From NCBI RefSeq assembly GCF_024204685.1, contig NZ_CP100350.1:3126501-3190500 (forward strand): a stretch of DNA of 64,000 nucleotides, in the 5' to 3' direction. Under the pieces are notes generated by a model. That model was given only the letters and a program-made list of their open reading frames with translations, did not search any database and had not been told where the DNA came from. Position numbers and translations under genes: made by a program. Below, piece by piece: positions 48,649-58,600 of the stretch. How positions within the stretch are numbered: position 1 is the stretch's first letter; every line of letters begins with the position of its first letter. Source of the stretch: Gilvimarinus sp. DA14. Its GTDB lineage: Bacteria > Pseudomonadota > Gammaproteobacteria > Pseudomonadales > Cellvibrionaceae.

Positions 48649-49608
48649 TTAGCCCCTGAAATTACTCTGGTTGTTTAAAAACCATTGGTAAGCATTGCGC
48701 AGGCCGTCCTCCAGTTCTATAGAATAAGTCCAGCCCAGATTGCGGAGGCGCGATACGTCCATCAATTTGCGTGGTGTACCGTCCGGCTTGGATGTATCCC
48801 ATTCAATACTTCCTGTAAATCCCACCACTTTGGCAACGGTTTCGGTTAACTCTTTAATGGTGCAGTCTACGCCTGTGCCTACGTTAATGTGGCTTAACAT
48901 TGGCTGAGTGTGCTCTTGGTAGGTTGCGTTTTCCAGGTTCATAACAAATACACACGCCGCTGCCATATCGTCAACATGCAAGAATTCACGCATCGGGGAG
49001 CCAGAACCCCAGGCCGTTACAGAGTTATCACCGCGCTCTTTGGCTTCGTGGAATCGGCGGAGTAAGGCGGGAATAACGTGGCTGTTCTCCGGGTGAAAAT
49101 TGTCGTTCGGGCCGTATAAATTGGTTGGCATCACTGAGCGGTAATCGCGACCGTACTGTCGGTTATAGCTCTCACACAACTTAATGCCCGCAATCTTGGC
49201 AATGGCATAAGGCTCGTTAGTAGGCTCCAGCGTACCGGTCAGTAGTGCATCTTCCCGCATAGGCTGCTCTGCCAGTTTCGGATAAATACATGATGAACCT
49301 AAAAATAACAGTTGTTGCACGCCTACTTTATGGGCCGAGTGAATAATATTCGACTCAATCATCAGGTTTTCGTAAATAAACTCGGCGGGGTAGGTATTGT
49401 TGGCGATAATGCCGCCGACTTTAGCGGCAGCTAAGTACACTTGATTTACTGATTCAGATTCGAAGAAGGCCTGAACCGATTGTTGGTCAAGTAGATTGAG
49501 CTCTTTACGAGTGCGGGTAATGACATTTACATCGCTCTTCGCTTGAAGTTGACGGACGATTGCCGATCCAACCATGCCGTTATGGCCGGCTACAAAAATA
49601 TTTTTCAT
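48649..49608 (-). CDS. fcl: GDP-L-fucose synthase
   Basis: Epimerase-reductase that turns GDP-4-keto-6-deoxymannose into GDP-L-fucose with NADPH. 319 residues, extended SDR. The nucleotide loop is [16 protein letters not shown]. The catalytic Ser, Tyr and Lys lie in [17 protein letters not shown] and PYAIAKIAG. Works after Gmd, encoded three genes upstream. Confidence 0.96.
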   Translation of the reverse strand: MKNIFVAGHNGMVGSAIVRQLQAKSDVNVITRTRKELNLLDQQSVQAFFESESVNQVYLAAAKVGGIIANNTYPAEFIYENLMIESNIIHSAHKVGVQQLLFLGSSCIYPKLAEQPMREDALLTGTLEPTNEPYAIAKIAGIKLCESYNRQYGRDYRSVMPTNLYGPNDNFHPENSHVIPALLRRFHEAKERGDNSVTAWGSGSPMREFLHVDDMAAACVFVMNLENATYQEHTQPMLSHINVGTGVDCTIKELTETVAKVVGFTGSIEWDTSKPDGTPRKLMDVSRLRNLGWTYSIELEDGLRNAYQWFLNNQSNFRG

Positions 49609-49620
49609 GCTGGCGTTCCT

Positions 49621-50547
49621 TTAATCGGTATCCAATTGGAAGAGGTGGTCATGGTAAGACAGCCTGTCGATTTTTTTGTAGCCATGAGTAGCTAGGTATT
49701 CGGAAAGTGTTTCAACATCTTCGCTTTCAATAAGCATATATTTTATGGTGTGCTTGTTGAAATCTAACCCTTTCAAGACTTCCAGTTCAACACCTTCAAC
49801 ATCGAGGGATAAAAAGTCAATATCTCTTGGTGCCTTGGCGTCTTCGAGTATATCGGTGAGCGTTCTGGCAAGAGCAAAATAAGGAACTACCTCTTCATGA
49901 CTTTGTAGGAAACGTTTTCCACGTTGAGCGTGTTCTTGAACATTGCTTAGTGTTGAAAACTCACTTTCTTGGCTTGTCATTAAGTTGGAATAGAGAAGTT
50001 TTACAGTCTCTTGTGGGTAATTGAAAGGTACGCAGGCTGCATTGCAAAAATAATTAGACTCAGACCGGTTCTTTTTACACTCAAGAAAGTTATGCAATAT
50101 AGGCTCGATAAGAACGCCCTTCCAGCCTCTTTCTTTCTCAAAGTAGGCTGTATTGGATTGGCTTAAGCCGTTGTTCGCTCCAAGTTCAATATAATAACCG
50201 TTGTCATAGTTTAGGTAGTGTTCGAGCTGACGGTCTATATTGTCGAGACCTTGGTATAGCGTATTTTCAGTAGAAAGCTTTGATGCAGCAGGTTTTGCAC
50301 TGCTTATTATCTCTAGGTTAGTGATTAGTTTAGTTTGTGCTGACAGTCTTAAAAGTTCAAGTCTTAGGCAATCTAGTTTGGGTTCGTTGAGAGCTTTTGC
50401 TTGATCAAGGTCTCGCTTAACCTTTAATAAGTCATCAAGTAGTTTACAGATGTGTGATTTATCATCGATAGAGAAAGAATTGTAGTTGTCCGGAAGGGAC
50501 AGCTCTAATTGCTTAACAACTTCTATTAGTTCGGTGCTGTCTATCAC
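49621..50547 (-). CDS. FkbM-family SAM methyltransferase
   Basis: A longer frame starts at 50652 but would overlap the GT25 gene by 103 bases. The GTG at 50547 lies two bases after that gene's stop, with AAGAGA upstream, and gives about 308 residues, so it is preferred. The N-terminal 100 residues are helical and charged (LLKVKRDLDQAKALNEPKLD). The FkbM domain follows with YYIELGANNGLSQSNT (SAM loop), GVLIEPILHNF and the late DIDFLSLDVEGVELEVLKG. Probably O-methylates a sugar. AT-richer than the flanking core genes. Confidence 0.82.
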   Translation of the reverse strand: MIDSTELIEVVKQLELSLPDNYNSFSIDDKSHICKLLDDLLKVKRDLDQAKALNEPKLDCLRLELLRLSAQTKLITNLEIISSAKPAASKLSTENTLYQGLDNIDRQLEHYLNYDNGYYIELGANNGLSQSNTAYFEKERGWKGVLIEPILHNFLECKKNRSESNYFCNAACVPFNYPQETVKLLYSNLMTSQESEFSTLSNVQEHAQRGKRFLQSHEEVVPYFALARTLTDILEDAKAPRDIDFLSLDVEGVELEVLKGLDFNKHTIKYMLIESEDVETLSEYLATHGYKKIDRLSYHDHLFQLDTD

Positions 50548-50549
50548 TT

Positions 50550-52031
50550 TCAGTCTCTTATATTCTGAATTCCGCCAGCTATAAATCCAGGGTTTGGTGA
50601 AGCGTGGCGTGGGATTGTAATGTTTCCAAGTGAGAAAATAGATGTCACCCAAGGGTACTTGTTGGATGGGCCAAACCCAGCATAATCAGCTTGGTTGAAG
50701 CCGCGATCGCGAAAAAATGCGCAAGTGTCGGGTAGCCAGTCAGAATTGTCCAGTACAATGAAGCCTCCGTGTGCCAGGGCATGGACAGCTCGTTCGGCGC
50801 AATGATAGCGTAAGGAGCCGTGAATGTATCCGTCTATGACTATAACGTCATACTTCTTGCTAGATGTATTCGCAATGTCGATTTGACCCGAGTATTCCGC
50901 TAGGCTTGACAATATATATCTGGTATTTGGCCGTTTTAATCTTTTTGCGAAATCGTGCCAGGTTGCATCATGGTCTACGGTGGTGACGGAGGCACTTCTT
51001 TTTGACCAAAACTCAGTAGAGTAACCAGACCCCCACTCAAAAATATGTGAACTTGAATAGTCATAACGCTCTATTTGGAATAAGGCGCTATACGTTATCC
51101 AGGGTATGGGGTTTCCTTTTGCATCAATACTCTTCCATTTCTCCCTAGTCTCTTTATGGTTGTAGTGTTCCTCATAGTGGCGTTGGATAAAGCTTTCATC
51201 TGTCGAGCGGTCGATCCTTTTCCTGTTAGGGGAGGGACTTGTCCACAAGTCGAGTAGTTTTTTGTACTCGGCTTCAGATTCAACGCGCTTTATGTGTGCG
51301 CTCTGACGTGCAGCATCATCTTTGTCGATGCCTTTAGGGTGAATGGCAGAAGGAAAGCGAGCGAAGCTCTTATTAAAAGATAACTCTGTTGCAATAAGCG
51401 GCTCAACAGTTGCTGCATCGATGTCAGGGCTGCTTGCTATGGTCGAGTGGACCCATACATCTGATGTTGTATCAATCACTTCAAACTGACTGAGCAAGTA
51501 CTTTGCCATTGCTTGGTTGATTAAGTAGGCGGGATTGCTCATCACCCTTTTCTGGCTTTCTTGAAGATCAATTACTTCCGATAGTGTTTGGTGAGTATCC
51601 TGCCCCGACTGAGAAAGTCTGATTAGTTGTGGCTTATTGGAGTTATCACGCTTTTGCATAAGCTTGTTAAGCAGCGAGATTCCGTTTTCATAGAAAAGCA
51701 CGTCGTCTTCGCATATAAGTGTCCAGCCAATATTTTGGGCAGCCTTTTTCCACACGTCTGCAAAGGATAGCCAGTTCGCTACCTGTTGCGGAATCAGTAC
51801 ATTGTTACTGCAATGGCAGGGTGTTTTGTTGCATCGAAAGCAATTGGGGTACGGTTTTACGCATGAATTTCGGTATAGCTCTTTAACCCTGTCGCTCTCT
51901 GGCGTTGTTGCCTTTACAAACTCGTAATCAATAATCCCTTGAGTTGAGAAATGCTCGCGAATATGCCGTCGACGCTCCGCTGCTCCCGGTAGTGACACGA
52001 CAAATACCTTGCTTATGTTTTCACTAAGCAT
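50550..52031 (-). CDS. Fusion of GT25-type glycosyltransferase and SAM methyltransferase
   Basis: 493 residues. The N-terminal part (about 1-235) resembles LPS glycosyltransferases of family 25: VFVVSLPGAAERRRHIREHF and the acidic WTLICEDDVLFYENG. A cysteine cluster (CFRCNKTPCHC near residue 70) is inserted, possibly metal-binding. The C-terminal part (about 300-490) is a class I methyltransferase: HIFEWGSGYSTEFWSKR, SVTTVDHD, DVIVIDGYIHGSLRYHC and FIVLDNSDW. The chain could transfer and then methylate one sugar. Stop overlaps nothing; start overlaps the gmd stop by one base. Confidence 0.75.
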   Translation of the reverse strand: MLSENISKVFVVSLPGAAERRRHIREHFSTQGIIDYEFVKATTPESDRVKELYRNSCVKPYPNCFRCNKTPCHCSNNVLIPQQVANWLSFADVWKKAAQNIGWTLICEDDVLFYENGISLLNKLMQKRDNSNKPQLIRLSQSGQDTHQTLSEVIDLQESQKRVMSNPAYLINQAMAKYLLSQFEVIDTTSDVWVHSTIASSPDIDAATVEPLIATELSFNKSFARFPSAIHPKGIDKDDAARQSAHIKRVESEAEYKKLLDLWTSPSPNRKRIDRSTDESFIQRHYEEHYNHKETREKWKSIDAKGNPIPWITYSALFQIERYDYSSSHIFEWGSGYSTEFWSKRSASVTTVDHDATWHDFAKRLKRPNTRYILSSLAEYSGQIDIANTSSKKYDVIVIDGYIHGSLRYHCAERAVHALAHGGFIVLDNSDWLPDTCAFFRDRGFNQADYAGFGPSNKYPWVTSIFSLGNITIPRHASPNPGFIAGGIQNIRD

Positions 52032-53146
52032 TATTCCACCGATACCGGAATTTCATAACCGTGCTCTTTGAGCAGGGCGTGGCGTTTGGCAACCTGAAGG
52101 TCTTCAGCAACCATTTCGGCGCACATTTCTTGAGTGGTGATCTCGGGCGTCCAGCCGAGTTTCTCTTTCGCTTTACTTGGATCTCCGAGTAGTGTTTCTA
52201 CCTCTGCTGGACGGAAGTAGCGTGGGTCTACTTTAACGATGGCGTCGCCAACCTTAATATTGGGTGCGTTACTGCCTTCTATTGCTTCTACAATACCTTG
52301 CTCCTCTACCCCTTTGCCTTCAAAACGTAGGGTAATGCCAAGCTCCTTAGCAGACCAGCTTATAAATTCACGAACCGAGTATTGAACGCCGGTGGCAATT
52401 ACGAAGTCTTCAGGTCGGTCTTGCTGCAGCATCATCCATTGCATGCGTACGTAGTCTTTAGCATGGCCCCAGTCACGCAAGGCGTCCATATTGCCCATAT
52501 ACAAACAGTCTTCTAAGCCTTGTGCGATATTAGCTAAGCCGCGGGTGATTTTACGGGTAACAAAGGTTTCACCGCGCCGAGGGGATTCGTGGTTAAACAA
52601 AATGCCGTTGCAGGCATACATGCCGTAAGATTCGCGATAGTTAATAGTAATCCAATAGGCGTAAAGCTTGGCCACCGCATAGGGTGAGCGGGGGTACATG
52701 GGTGTAGTTTCTTTTTGCGGCGTTTCTTGCACCAAGCCATAAAGTTCAGAGGTGGAGGCTTGGTAGAACCTGGTTTTTTTCTCCAAGCCCAACAGGCGAA
52801 TAGCCTCCAAAATCCGAAGGGTACCCATTGCGTCTACATCGGCTGTATATTCTGGAGATTCAAACGATACTGCTACGTGCGATTGCGCGCCCAGATTGTA
52901 AACTTCATCCGGTTGAACTTCCTGCAAAATACGTGTCAAGTTAGATGAATCGGTCAAGTCGCCGTAGTGCAAAACAAAGTTTTGATTTTCTACGTGTGGA
53001 TCTTGATAGATATGGTCCACTCTTTGAGTGTTGAATAAAGACGCGCGGCGTTTAATGCCGTGAACCTCGTAGCCTTTCTCTAATAGGAATTCCGCTAAAT
53101 AGGAGCCGTCTTGACCGGTAACGCCGGTGATTAGTGCTTTTTTCAT
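52031..53146 (-). CDS. gmd: GDP-mannose 4,6-dehydratase
   Basis: First committed step from GDP-mannose to GDP-fucose. 371 residues, extended SDR with [20 protein letters not shown] (NADP loop), the Ser-Thr region [20 protein letters not shown], and the YxxxK motif in [16 protein letters not shown]-terminal [20 protein letters not shown] is typical. Confidence 0.97.
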   Translation of the reverse strand: MKKALITGVTGQDGSYLAEFLLEKGYEVHGIKRRASLFNTQRVDHIYQDPHVENQNFVLHYGDLTDSSNLTRILQEVQPDEVYNLGAQSHVAVSFESPEYTADVDAMGTLRILEAIRLLGLEKKTRFYQASTSELYGLVQETPQKETTPMYPRSPYAVAKLYAYWITINYRESYGMYACNGILFNHESPRRGETFVTRKITRGLANIAQGLEDCLYMGNMDALRDWGHAKDYVRMQWMMLQQDRPEDFVIATGVQYSVREFISWSAKELGITLRFEGKGVEEQGIVEAIEGSNAPNIKVGDAIVKVDPRYFRPAEVETLLGDPSKAKEKLGWTPEITTQEMCAEMVAEDLQVAKRHALLKEHGYEIPVSVE

Positions 53147-53204
53147 GGGGTTCTCGTAAGAAGTTTGACTAAGTGCATTTCTACGCTAGTGTTCCTTTAC
53201 CTTT

Positions 53205-53984
53205 CTAAGGGGCGCTCGTTTTTTCCTGGCCTTCTAAAAATCTTCTTCTTATTTCTTCGTACAGTAACAGGTCTAGAGAGTTGTACCTTAAAATTGATTC
53301 TGCTTCGTCTTTGTCTAGAGTTGTAGTGTACTTAGATTTGCTAATGTTCTTTGACTCTATTTCTAGGCTCTCCCAGTTATTTGATTTACAAATGAGCTTA
53401 ACACTGTCTTCGAAGTGCTCTTGAATTCCTACATTTACGAATCGCTTCTCTACTCTATCAAGAGCAATTTCAATCATTTCCCTGTGGCAGCCGTCGAATG
53501 GTATTTTATTATGATCTCTTCCGAGAAAAAACCTAAGCATCCCATTGTTTAACTCTTTTGATTTTAGGCGTTCTACATAGTCACCTACTGTTGGTGCTTC
53601 ATTTTTCAATCGTTCGTGTAGATAATGGTTTGAGTTCTCTTTAACAAAATTATAATGAGATAATATTCTGCTGATAGGGTGGCGAAGTACGGTTATGTAC
53701 TGGGCATCGGAGTCAAATGCTTCGTGTAGTCCATAGGGCATGTGCCCAATAACTGCCTTGAGCCCTGAAAGTTTAGATTTACCTAAAGAGTACAGGTTTT
53801 CTATTGATGCTTTATGTCGGTCACTAAATTTCCCATTTGTCGGGGCTCCTGTTATTCCGAGTGTATAAATTTCGTTCCTTTTGAAATTGAGGTGGAATAG
53901 TTGATGCAGTGTTGATCCTGCCGTTTTGGGTATGTGCATGAATATTATAGGCTTTGCCGGGTCTCGCTTAATCAAGATTCTCAC
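53205..53984 (-). CDS. Sulfotransferase (Sulfotransfer_2-like)
   Basis: 259 residues. The PAPS 5'-phosphosulfate loop FMHIPKTAGSTLHQLFHLNF and the 3'-phosphate motif YITVLRHPISRILSHYNFV are intact, in the pattern of carbohydrate 2-O-sulfotransferases. Likely sulfates a sugar of the glycan made by this locus. Markedly AT-rich with codon use unlike core genes. Starts at an ATG 42 bases after the pyruvyltransferase gene ends. Confidence 0.85.
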   Translation of the reverse strand: MRILIKRDPAKPIIFMHIPKTAGSTLHQLFHLNFKRNEIYTLGITGAPTNGKFSDRHKASIENLYSLGKSKLSGLKAVIGHMPYGLHEAFDSDAQYITVLRHPISRILSHYNFVKENSNHYLHERLKNEAPTVGDYVERLKSKELNNGMLRFFLGRDHNKIPFDGCHREMIEIALDRVEKRFVNVGIQEHFEDSVKLICKSNNWESLEIESKNISKSKYTTTLDKDEAESILRYNSLDLLLYEEIRRRFLEGQEKTSAP

Positions 53985-54026
53985 CTTTAGGTAATTTAAC
54001 TCACTAATTAGTGTTGCGGGAGTTGC

Positions 54027-55154
54027 TTAAATGTTGTTGGCTTCTAGATAATCTCGGAAAACCCTTTTAAGGTGTTGTCGTTTGTCTTCATATAGTGGGA
54101 GCTGCTCTAGAAACTCGGTATACATTAGCTCCGGTAAGTCTAAAAGGTCTGTCTTTAAGAAAATCGATAGAGGAATTCTAGGAAATGCCATGGAGTCACT
54201 CAGGCCTAGTGTTCTCGAGTCATGTGCTATCAAAACTGAGGGAACACCGGCTTGCAGTGGGATCATGTTTCCGTGAATTCGCATTCCGAAACTAAGGTCG
54301 CAAGTCCTTGAGAAGTCTAGCCAAGAATCGATAGATGAGAATCCTAATACCTGCTGCTTCAGGAGGCCGGCTAAACGCTCATGGGATATGCCGTCCGGTT
54401 TGTTTGCTCTGTAAGGTGCAGGAATCTCATCCGATTCTCTTAGAAAAAAAGGATATAAAACAGGGCTTTGAATTAAATAGTTAGAGTTTGTGACATTCAT
54501 AAAGCCCAGTGTCTTTCGAAGGACCGCGCCCGAGTGTTCGTTCCCGCCACTAAACTCACCTAATACAAATTTTTGGAAGTTTAAGCTTTTTTCTCGGCTT
54601 TTTTTCGCCTGGGTAGACAGGTTTTTTATAAAATCATCGGATTGGTTGATTAAGTTAGAAGGACACCCAGTTACGATAGCATTTTGAATTCCGGCTTTTT
54701 GTAAAAGCGTTAAGGTAAAATGGTCGCGAACGCTTACTTGTTCGGAGTGGTTTGATATGGCCCTTGCTAGCCGTGCTGTGTTGGGCCCAAGCTCTAAATC
54801 TTGGCTAACACTAGATGCTTGCGCGCCCAAGCCGAACGCTACCACTGGGGCGCCAAAGTCCTCAATTACCTTGGCTCTCACGAGATTTGAGCGTTCATCT
54901 GCTTCGGAAAACCCCAACCAATTCGCGCAAGAGATTAATAGTTTTTCAGCTTTTACTTTCTGTTCAATTAATTTGCGAGCGTTTCCCCAGTTAACTAACT
55001 TGTAGGAGTCAAGGTCTGATACTAGGTGACGTAGAGCATGACGGAAAGCAAAGTTTCCGGTGTTTAGCCCTGTGATCCTCATAATGTCAGTTGCGCTTTT
55101 CTGATAGGCTTCGGGTATGTTGTCGATTTCGTCCAAATCTAGATATAACTTCAT
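54027..55154 (-). CDS. Polysaccharide pyruvyltransferase-like protein
   Basis: 375 residues. The C-terminal GT-B-like signature CDLSFGMRIHGNMIPLQAGV and SVLIAHDSRTLGLSD is the pyruvyltransferase mark, and VVAFGLGAQ with NHSEQVSVRDHFTLTLLQKA and VTGCPSNL fits the N-terminal half. Would add a pyruvate ketal to a sugar, making it acidic. Part of the AT-rich core of the locus. Confidence 0.82.
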   Translation of the reverse strand: MKLYLDLDEIDNIPEAYQKSATDIMRITGLNTGNFAFRHALRHLVSDLDSYKLVNWGNARKLIEQKVKAEKLLISCANWLGFSEADERSNLVRAKVIEDFGAPVVAFGLGAQASSVSQDLELGPNTARLARAISNHSEQVSVRDHFTLTLLQKAGIQNAIVTGCPSNLINQSDDFIKNLSTQAKKSREKSLNFQKFVLGEFSGGNEHSGAVLRKTLGFMNVTNSNYLIQSPVLYPFFLRESDEIPAPYRANKPDGISHERLAGLLKQQVLGFSSIDSWLDFSRTCDLSFGMRIHGNMIPLQAGVPSVLIAHDSRTLGLSDSMAFPRIPLSIFLKTDLLDLPELMYTEFLEQLPLYEDKRQHLKRVFRDYLEANNI

Positions 55155-55169
55155 TTGATAACCTGTGTA

Positions 55170-56348
55170 CTAAATATTGTCTCTGGCAAATAGGTTGATA
55201 TAGCTGCTCGAAATGATCAAGGGATTGTGCATCGATATCGATCTGGCTTTTCCTTTAAATAGGCGTTTGCTTAGTGATGAGATGGCTTCTGCAACTGCAA
55301 TATCAGAATAATCTTGAAGAACGGTGCCCGCTCCTAATTCTACTGTAAACTCTTCGCATCCGTGTCCTGGCCCTACAATAGGCGTCACACCGTAGGCACT
55401 GCTCTCAACTAAAATATTTGGCCAGTTATCGTCAAGTGACGGTGTTAGTAGGTAGTCTACTTGACAGTAAATATCTACAATGTCTTCGTGATTACTCTTG
55501 TGGCCATGGTTGATGACCTTATAGCCATGGGGTGTTAGTTGATTCAATACTTCTTTGTCTAGCCTGCCTACCAAGTGAATGACGAAGTTCTCTATTTTCT
55601 CTGGTGCCAGTTTCGCTAGTTTTATGAAGCCATCTATTGCGAGTTGCAGTTGTTTTCGTATTTCATAAAAGGAGTCGGCTATTACAAGAATGTGAACTCT
55701 TCCATCTAGGTTCGCTGCACGTTTCTTATGTGTGATTGGTTCATACGCGTTGCGAATTGTTATTCCGCGGCTTTGAGGTACAATCTTAGCTTCTATCGCT
55801 TTTCTGACAATGTATTCACTTGGGGCGGTTAGAGTTACGTTCTTGAAAGAAAATATCATGCGTTTAAGGTTGTGTGCCGCCTCTACATCTTTTTGTGGCA
55901 TTAGCGTCGTATTTACTTGAGGGCACAGTTTGCAGGATGTTAAATACTGCCTGCATGTTGAGGGGTAATGGCAGCCGCCAGTAAAATAGTAAAAGTCGTG
56001 TAGGGTAAAGACGATTCTCTTGCCAGTTTTAGCTAGTTCAAATATTTCGGCAATTGTAAGTAGGTAGCTCGCCCAATGTATATTCAGAACGTCATACTTC
56101 ATGAGCATTTTTATGATGTGGGGGCGGACCTCTGATGCAAAGTCTACTGTATAGTGCGTGTTGCCGATCGTGCCATTCGTTGCATTGACGGGAGGCGAAA
56201 CACGATCAGATACAGAGCATAGTGCTTGCATATCAATAAATTCGACATCACATCGATCGGAATGGTGTTTCTGTATTGCTTCAAAAATTCGATATGCTGC
56301 TATTCCGGCGCCGCCGCCTGAAGCGCTTGATAGTATGGCTATTTTCAT
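55170..56348 (-). CDS. Glycosyltransferase family 4-like
   Basis: 392 residues, GT-B fold. The N-terminal loop is ILSSASGGGAGIAAYRIFEA. VLNIHWASYLLTIAEIFELA and FTLHDFYYFTGGCHY resemble WcaC/colanic-acid-type transferases, with a cysteine group (CHYPSTCRQYLTSCKLCPQV) near residue 130. The nucleotide-sugar site is PSLDDNWPNILVESSAYGVT. Donor sugar cannot be told. ATG overlaps the stop of the GT2 gene upstream. Confidence 0.87.
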   Translation of the reverse strand: MKIAILSSASGGGAGIAAYRIFEAIQKHHSDRCDVEFIDMQALCSVSDRVSPPVNATNGTIGNTHYTVDFASEVRPHIIKMLMKYDVLNIHWASYLLTIAEIFELAKTGKRIVFTLHDFYYFTGGCHYPSTCRQYLTSCKLCPQVNTTLMPQKDVEAAHNLKRMIFSFKNVTLTAPSEYIVRKAIEAKIVPQSRGITIRNAYEPITHKKRAANLDGRVHILVIADSFYEIRKQLQLAIDGFIKLAKLAPEKIENFVIHLVGRLDKEVLNQLTPHGYKVINHGHKSNHEDIVDIYCQVDYLLTPSLDDNWPNILVESSAYGVTPIVGPGHGCEEFTVELGAGTVLQDYSDIAVAEAISSLSKRLFKGKARSISMHNPLIISSSYINLFARDNI

Positions 56349-57307
56349 GACTCCGCCTCAAGGTCCGCCTGAAGCAGCGTTTGCTTCTTCTTGTCTACTA
56401 GTTTTTTGAGGTCATTAAGTTCAGCTGTTGTCAATTCAAGCTGTGATGCCAACGTTTCGTGCTGCGATAAGCTATCTACTTTTTTCTGTAGTTCGTTGTA
56501 AAGGTCCGTCAGGATGCTTAGGGTGTTCTTAGCTTGTTGGGTTCCACCGTGCTTGGCTTGAACTAGTGCCAAGGCGGAAATGGATTCGGCGCGTGCACCT
56601 CGGGTTTTGCATTCCTCATGGTATACGCTATAGGCGATGTCCAGCGGAATGTGGTGGAATTTATATTTTCTAGCCATGCCGATGAAGAGATCAGCATCCA
56701 TAGCATAATGATCGTCTATATTAAGGGGGCCGATAGAATTCCATGCTTCTTGTGTAAAAAATACACTTGGCTGGATCAAGTGGTTTTTTGCATAGTCGAG
56801 TAGATAATCAAATTGAAGTTTTGTTTCGTTAAACTTAAAGTGGTTGATCGGCTTGAAATCGATTTCCGTCATATAGGCATCGCCAACCAGTACATTGCAT
56901 TCGGGATGTTCAGCAAAGTATTCTCTGACTTTTATAATGGTGTTTGGCAGAATTATGTCATCGCCATTTAGCCAGTAAAGAATGTCTCCATTGGATTTTT
57001 GGTAGCCTTTATTAATTGCGTCGGACTGTCCTTCATCTTTCTCTGAGTAGATTTGCGCAAACATGTCTTTGTAGTGATGAATAATACTATGAGAGTTGTC
57101 GTTACTTCCCCCATCCTGCATGATAATTTCTACGCCAGACAGATCATTGCAAAGAAGACTTCTCAAAGTCTTTTCTAGAAAGGCGCCACTATTGAAAACC
57201 GGTATTACGATAGACATTGATGGTAGTGATTTATCGGTCGTTACAATTCTTTCTTTTTCCCATGGCAGTTGGCATTTTTCGTTCAGTGGGACGATGTCTA
57301 GGTACAT
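56345..57307 (-). CDS. Glycosyltransferase family 2 with C-terminal coiled coil
   Basis: 320 residues. The GT-A core has MSIVIPVFNSGAFLEKTLRS, IIMQDGGSNDNS and the DxD-like LYWLNGDDIILPN. From about 262 on the protein is a charged heptad-rich helix (YNELQKKVDSLSQHE, LTTAELNDLKKLVDKKKQ), unusual for a short GT2. A GGAGG site, encoded by the last codons of the upstream gene, lies eight bases before the ATG. Confidence 0.86.
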   Translation of the reverse strand: MYLDIVPLNEKCQLPWEKERIVTTDKSLPSMSIVIPVFNSGAFLEKTLRSLLCNDLSGVEIIMQDGGSNDNSHSIIHHYKDMFAQIYSEKDEGQSDAINKGYQKSNGDILYWLNGDDIILPNTIIKVREYFAEHPECNVLVGDAYMTEIDFKPINHFKFNETKLQFDYLLDYAKNHLIQPSVFFTQEAWNSIGPLNIDDHYAMDADLFIGMARKYKFHHIPLDIAYSVYHEECKTRGARAESISALALVQAKHGGTQQAKNTLSILTDLYNELQKKVDSLSQHETLASQLELTTAELNDLKKLVDKKKQTLLQADLEAES

Positions 57308-57308
57308 G

Positions 57309-58562
57309 TTATGCGCCTCCTAGGCAGAGCTTTATACGCGCGAGTATATCTACTTGAGTTGAAGTGGTGCTTGACCACACTAAATAATCGAATAAGCGTT
57401 TGTTGAAGATTTTATGGTTCACTAATTCTGAGGCGAAAACACTAAAAATTGCATCGTCGCGCTGAGCCCCGGGAAGGATTTCACAGTTTTTTATTTCGGC
57501 TTTATGCAGACTGCCTTCCGGGTAGCGGTTTGAAAGTGTTTGGTGGCTTTGCGGTTGCGCTTGAAGAAAATTCCACAAGGTAAATAGTTTTGCTGTCATG
57601 GGGGCGGTTCTAACAAAGCAGCCGGGGATGAATTGATTGGCAACCCCCCAATCCCCTTCCTCGCTAACTCTTTTAATTATTGCCCTAAGTCGCTTAAGGT
57701 TTGCATTGGTCAGAATTCCATTGATATCTGTAAGCTTTATGCTTGAGGAGGTTGGTGCGTCCGAGCTTCTGTTTGATCCGTTAGGATGAAAAAAGGTTTG
57801 TAGTCTCGAGCGAATGGGTAAATTGGTTTTGCAGTGTGAGCTGATGCGCTTTGCATATTCGTTGGCAACCCAGTAAGGCTCTGACTTTTCTAGGTGCAGA
57901 AGTCTTGCGATGTCTCGAGCGTAGGGTGCAAACTCGTTCAGAGTTGAGTATGTGTTCTTGTGATATTTATGAGCGGCAATCGGGGCATCACAAATCCTTC
58001 CGTATAACTTCTGCTCAATGATTGCTCCGGCTAAGTAGTCCCATCCGGGCGCACCAAATGCCATGACATTCGCTGCTTCACATACCCTTAACTCATCACT
58101 AAAAGGTTCTACGGCTTCCGACGACAGGAAGAATAGGTCTAGTCCGCCGCGATAGAACTCATTGTCTCGCGGGTCTATTTCCGACAGGGAAAGAACTTCC
58201 CGGCGAGCAAGTGCAAGGCATGGTGCCAGTGACTTCAATACGCGTGTCAGGGGGGTTGAGTGTAATGCGAATATGTCAGAATTAGTGATTATGACATCTT
58301 GATGGACACGCGAAATATGCTCGACAATAGGTAGAATCTTTGGGAGGTACTTTTGATTCTGTGAGTAAGTAGTATCACCCTCGTCTATTTCGATAATTTC
58401 TTGCTCTACCAAACCGTGCTTCAATAGCAGTTCAGCTTCCTTGGGGGCGTTAAATGTTTTTATTGCGTATCCTGCCTGCTTCCAGGAGTTGAAACAGGTT
58501 AATTGATGTTCAATATCGCCAAACGGGTTGACGGTTGTCGCTACTAAACCTCTATTTTTCAT
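57309..58562 (-). CDS. Unassigned glycan-locus protein, GT-A-like
   Basis: 417 residues with no family I recognise. The first 200 residues look like a nucleotide-sugar fold: VNPFGDIEHQLTCFNSWKQA, VIITNSDIFALHSTPLT (a DxD-like NSD) and YRGGLDLFFLSSEAVEPF, then APGWDYLAG. The C-terminal 200 residues are helical and basic with no motif seen. Stop is one base before the GT2 start, so the two genes are tightly coupled. Could be a glycosyltransferase of a new type; function not established. Confidence 0.6.
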   Translation of the reverse strand: MKNRGLVATTVNPFGDIEHQLTCFNSWKQAGYAIKTFNAPKEAELLLKHGLVEQEIIEIDEGDTTYSQNQKYLPKILPIVEHISRVHQDVIITNSDIFALHSTPLTRVLKSLAPCLALARREVLSLSEIDPRDNEFYRGGLDLFFLSSEAVEPFSDELRVCEAANVMAFGAPGWDYLAGAIIEQKLYGRICDAPIAAHKYHKNTYSTLNEFAPYARDIARLLHLEKSEPYWVANEYAKRISSHCKTNLPIRSRLQTFFHPNGSNRSSDAPTSSSIKLTDINGILTNANLKRLRAIIKRVSEEGDWGVANQFIPGCFVRTAPMTAKLFTLWNFLQAQPQSHQTLSNRYPEGSLHKAEIKNCEILPGAQRDDAIFSVFASELVNHKIFNKRLFDYLVWSSTTSTQVDILARIKLCLGGA

Positions 58563-58600
58563 TGCGCCCTGGTCTCATAGTGTTATTCCGTATCTTTTGG

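Noticed and set aside
50548-50652. Upstream ATG for the FkbM gene giving a 103-base overlap with the GT25 gene
   Set aside because: The GTG at 50547 starts two bases after the GT25 stop with a suitable ribosome site, and the extra 35 residues show no FkbM-type sequence.
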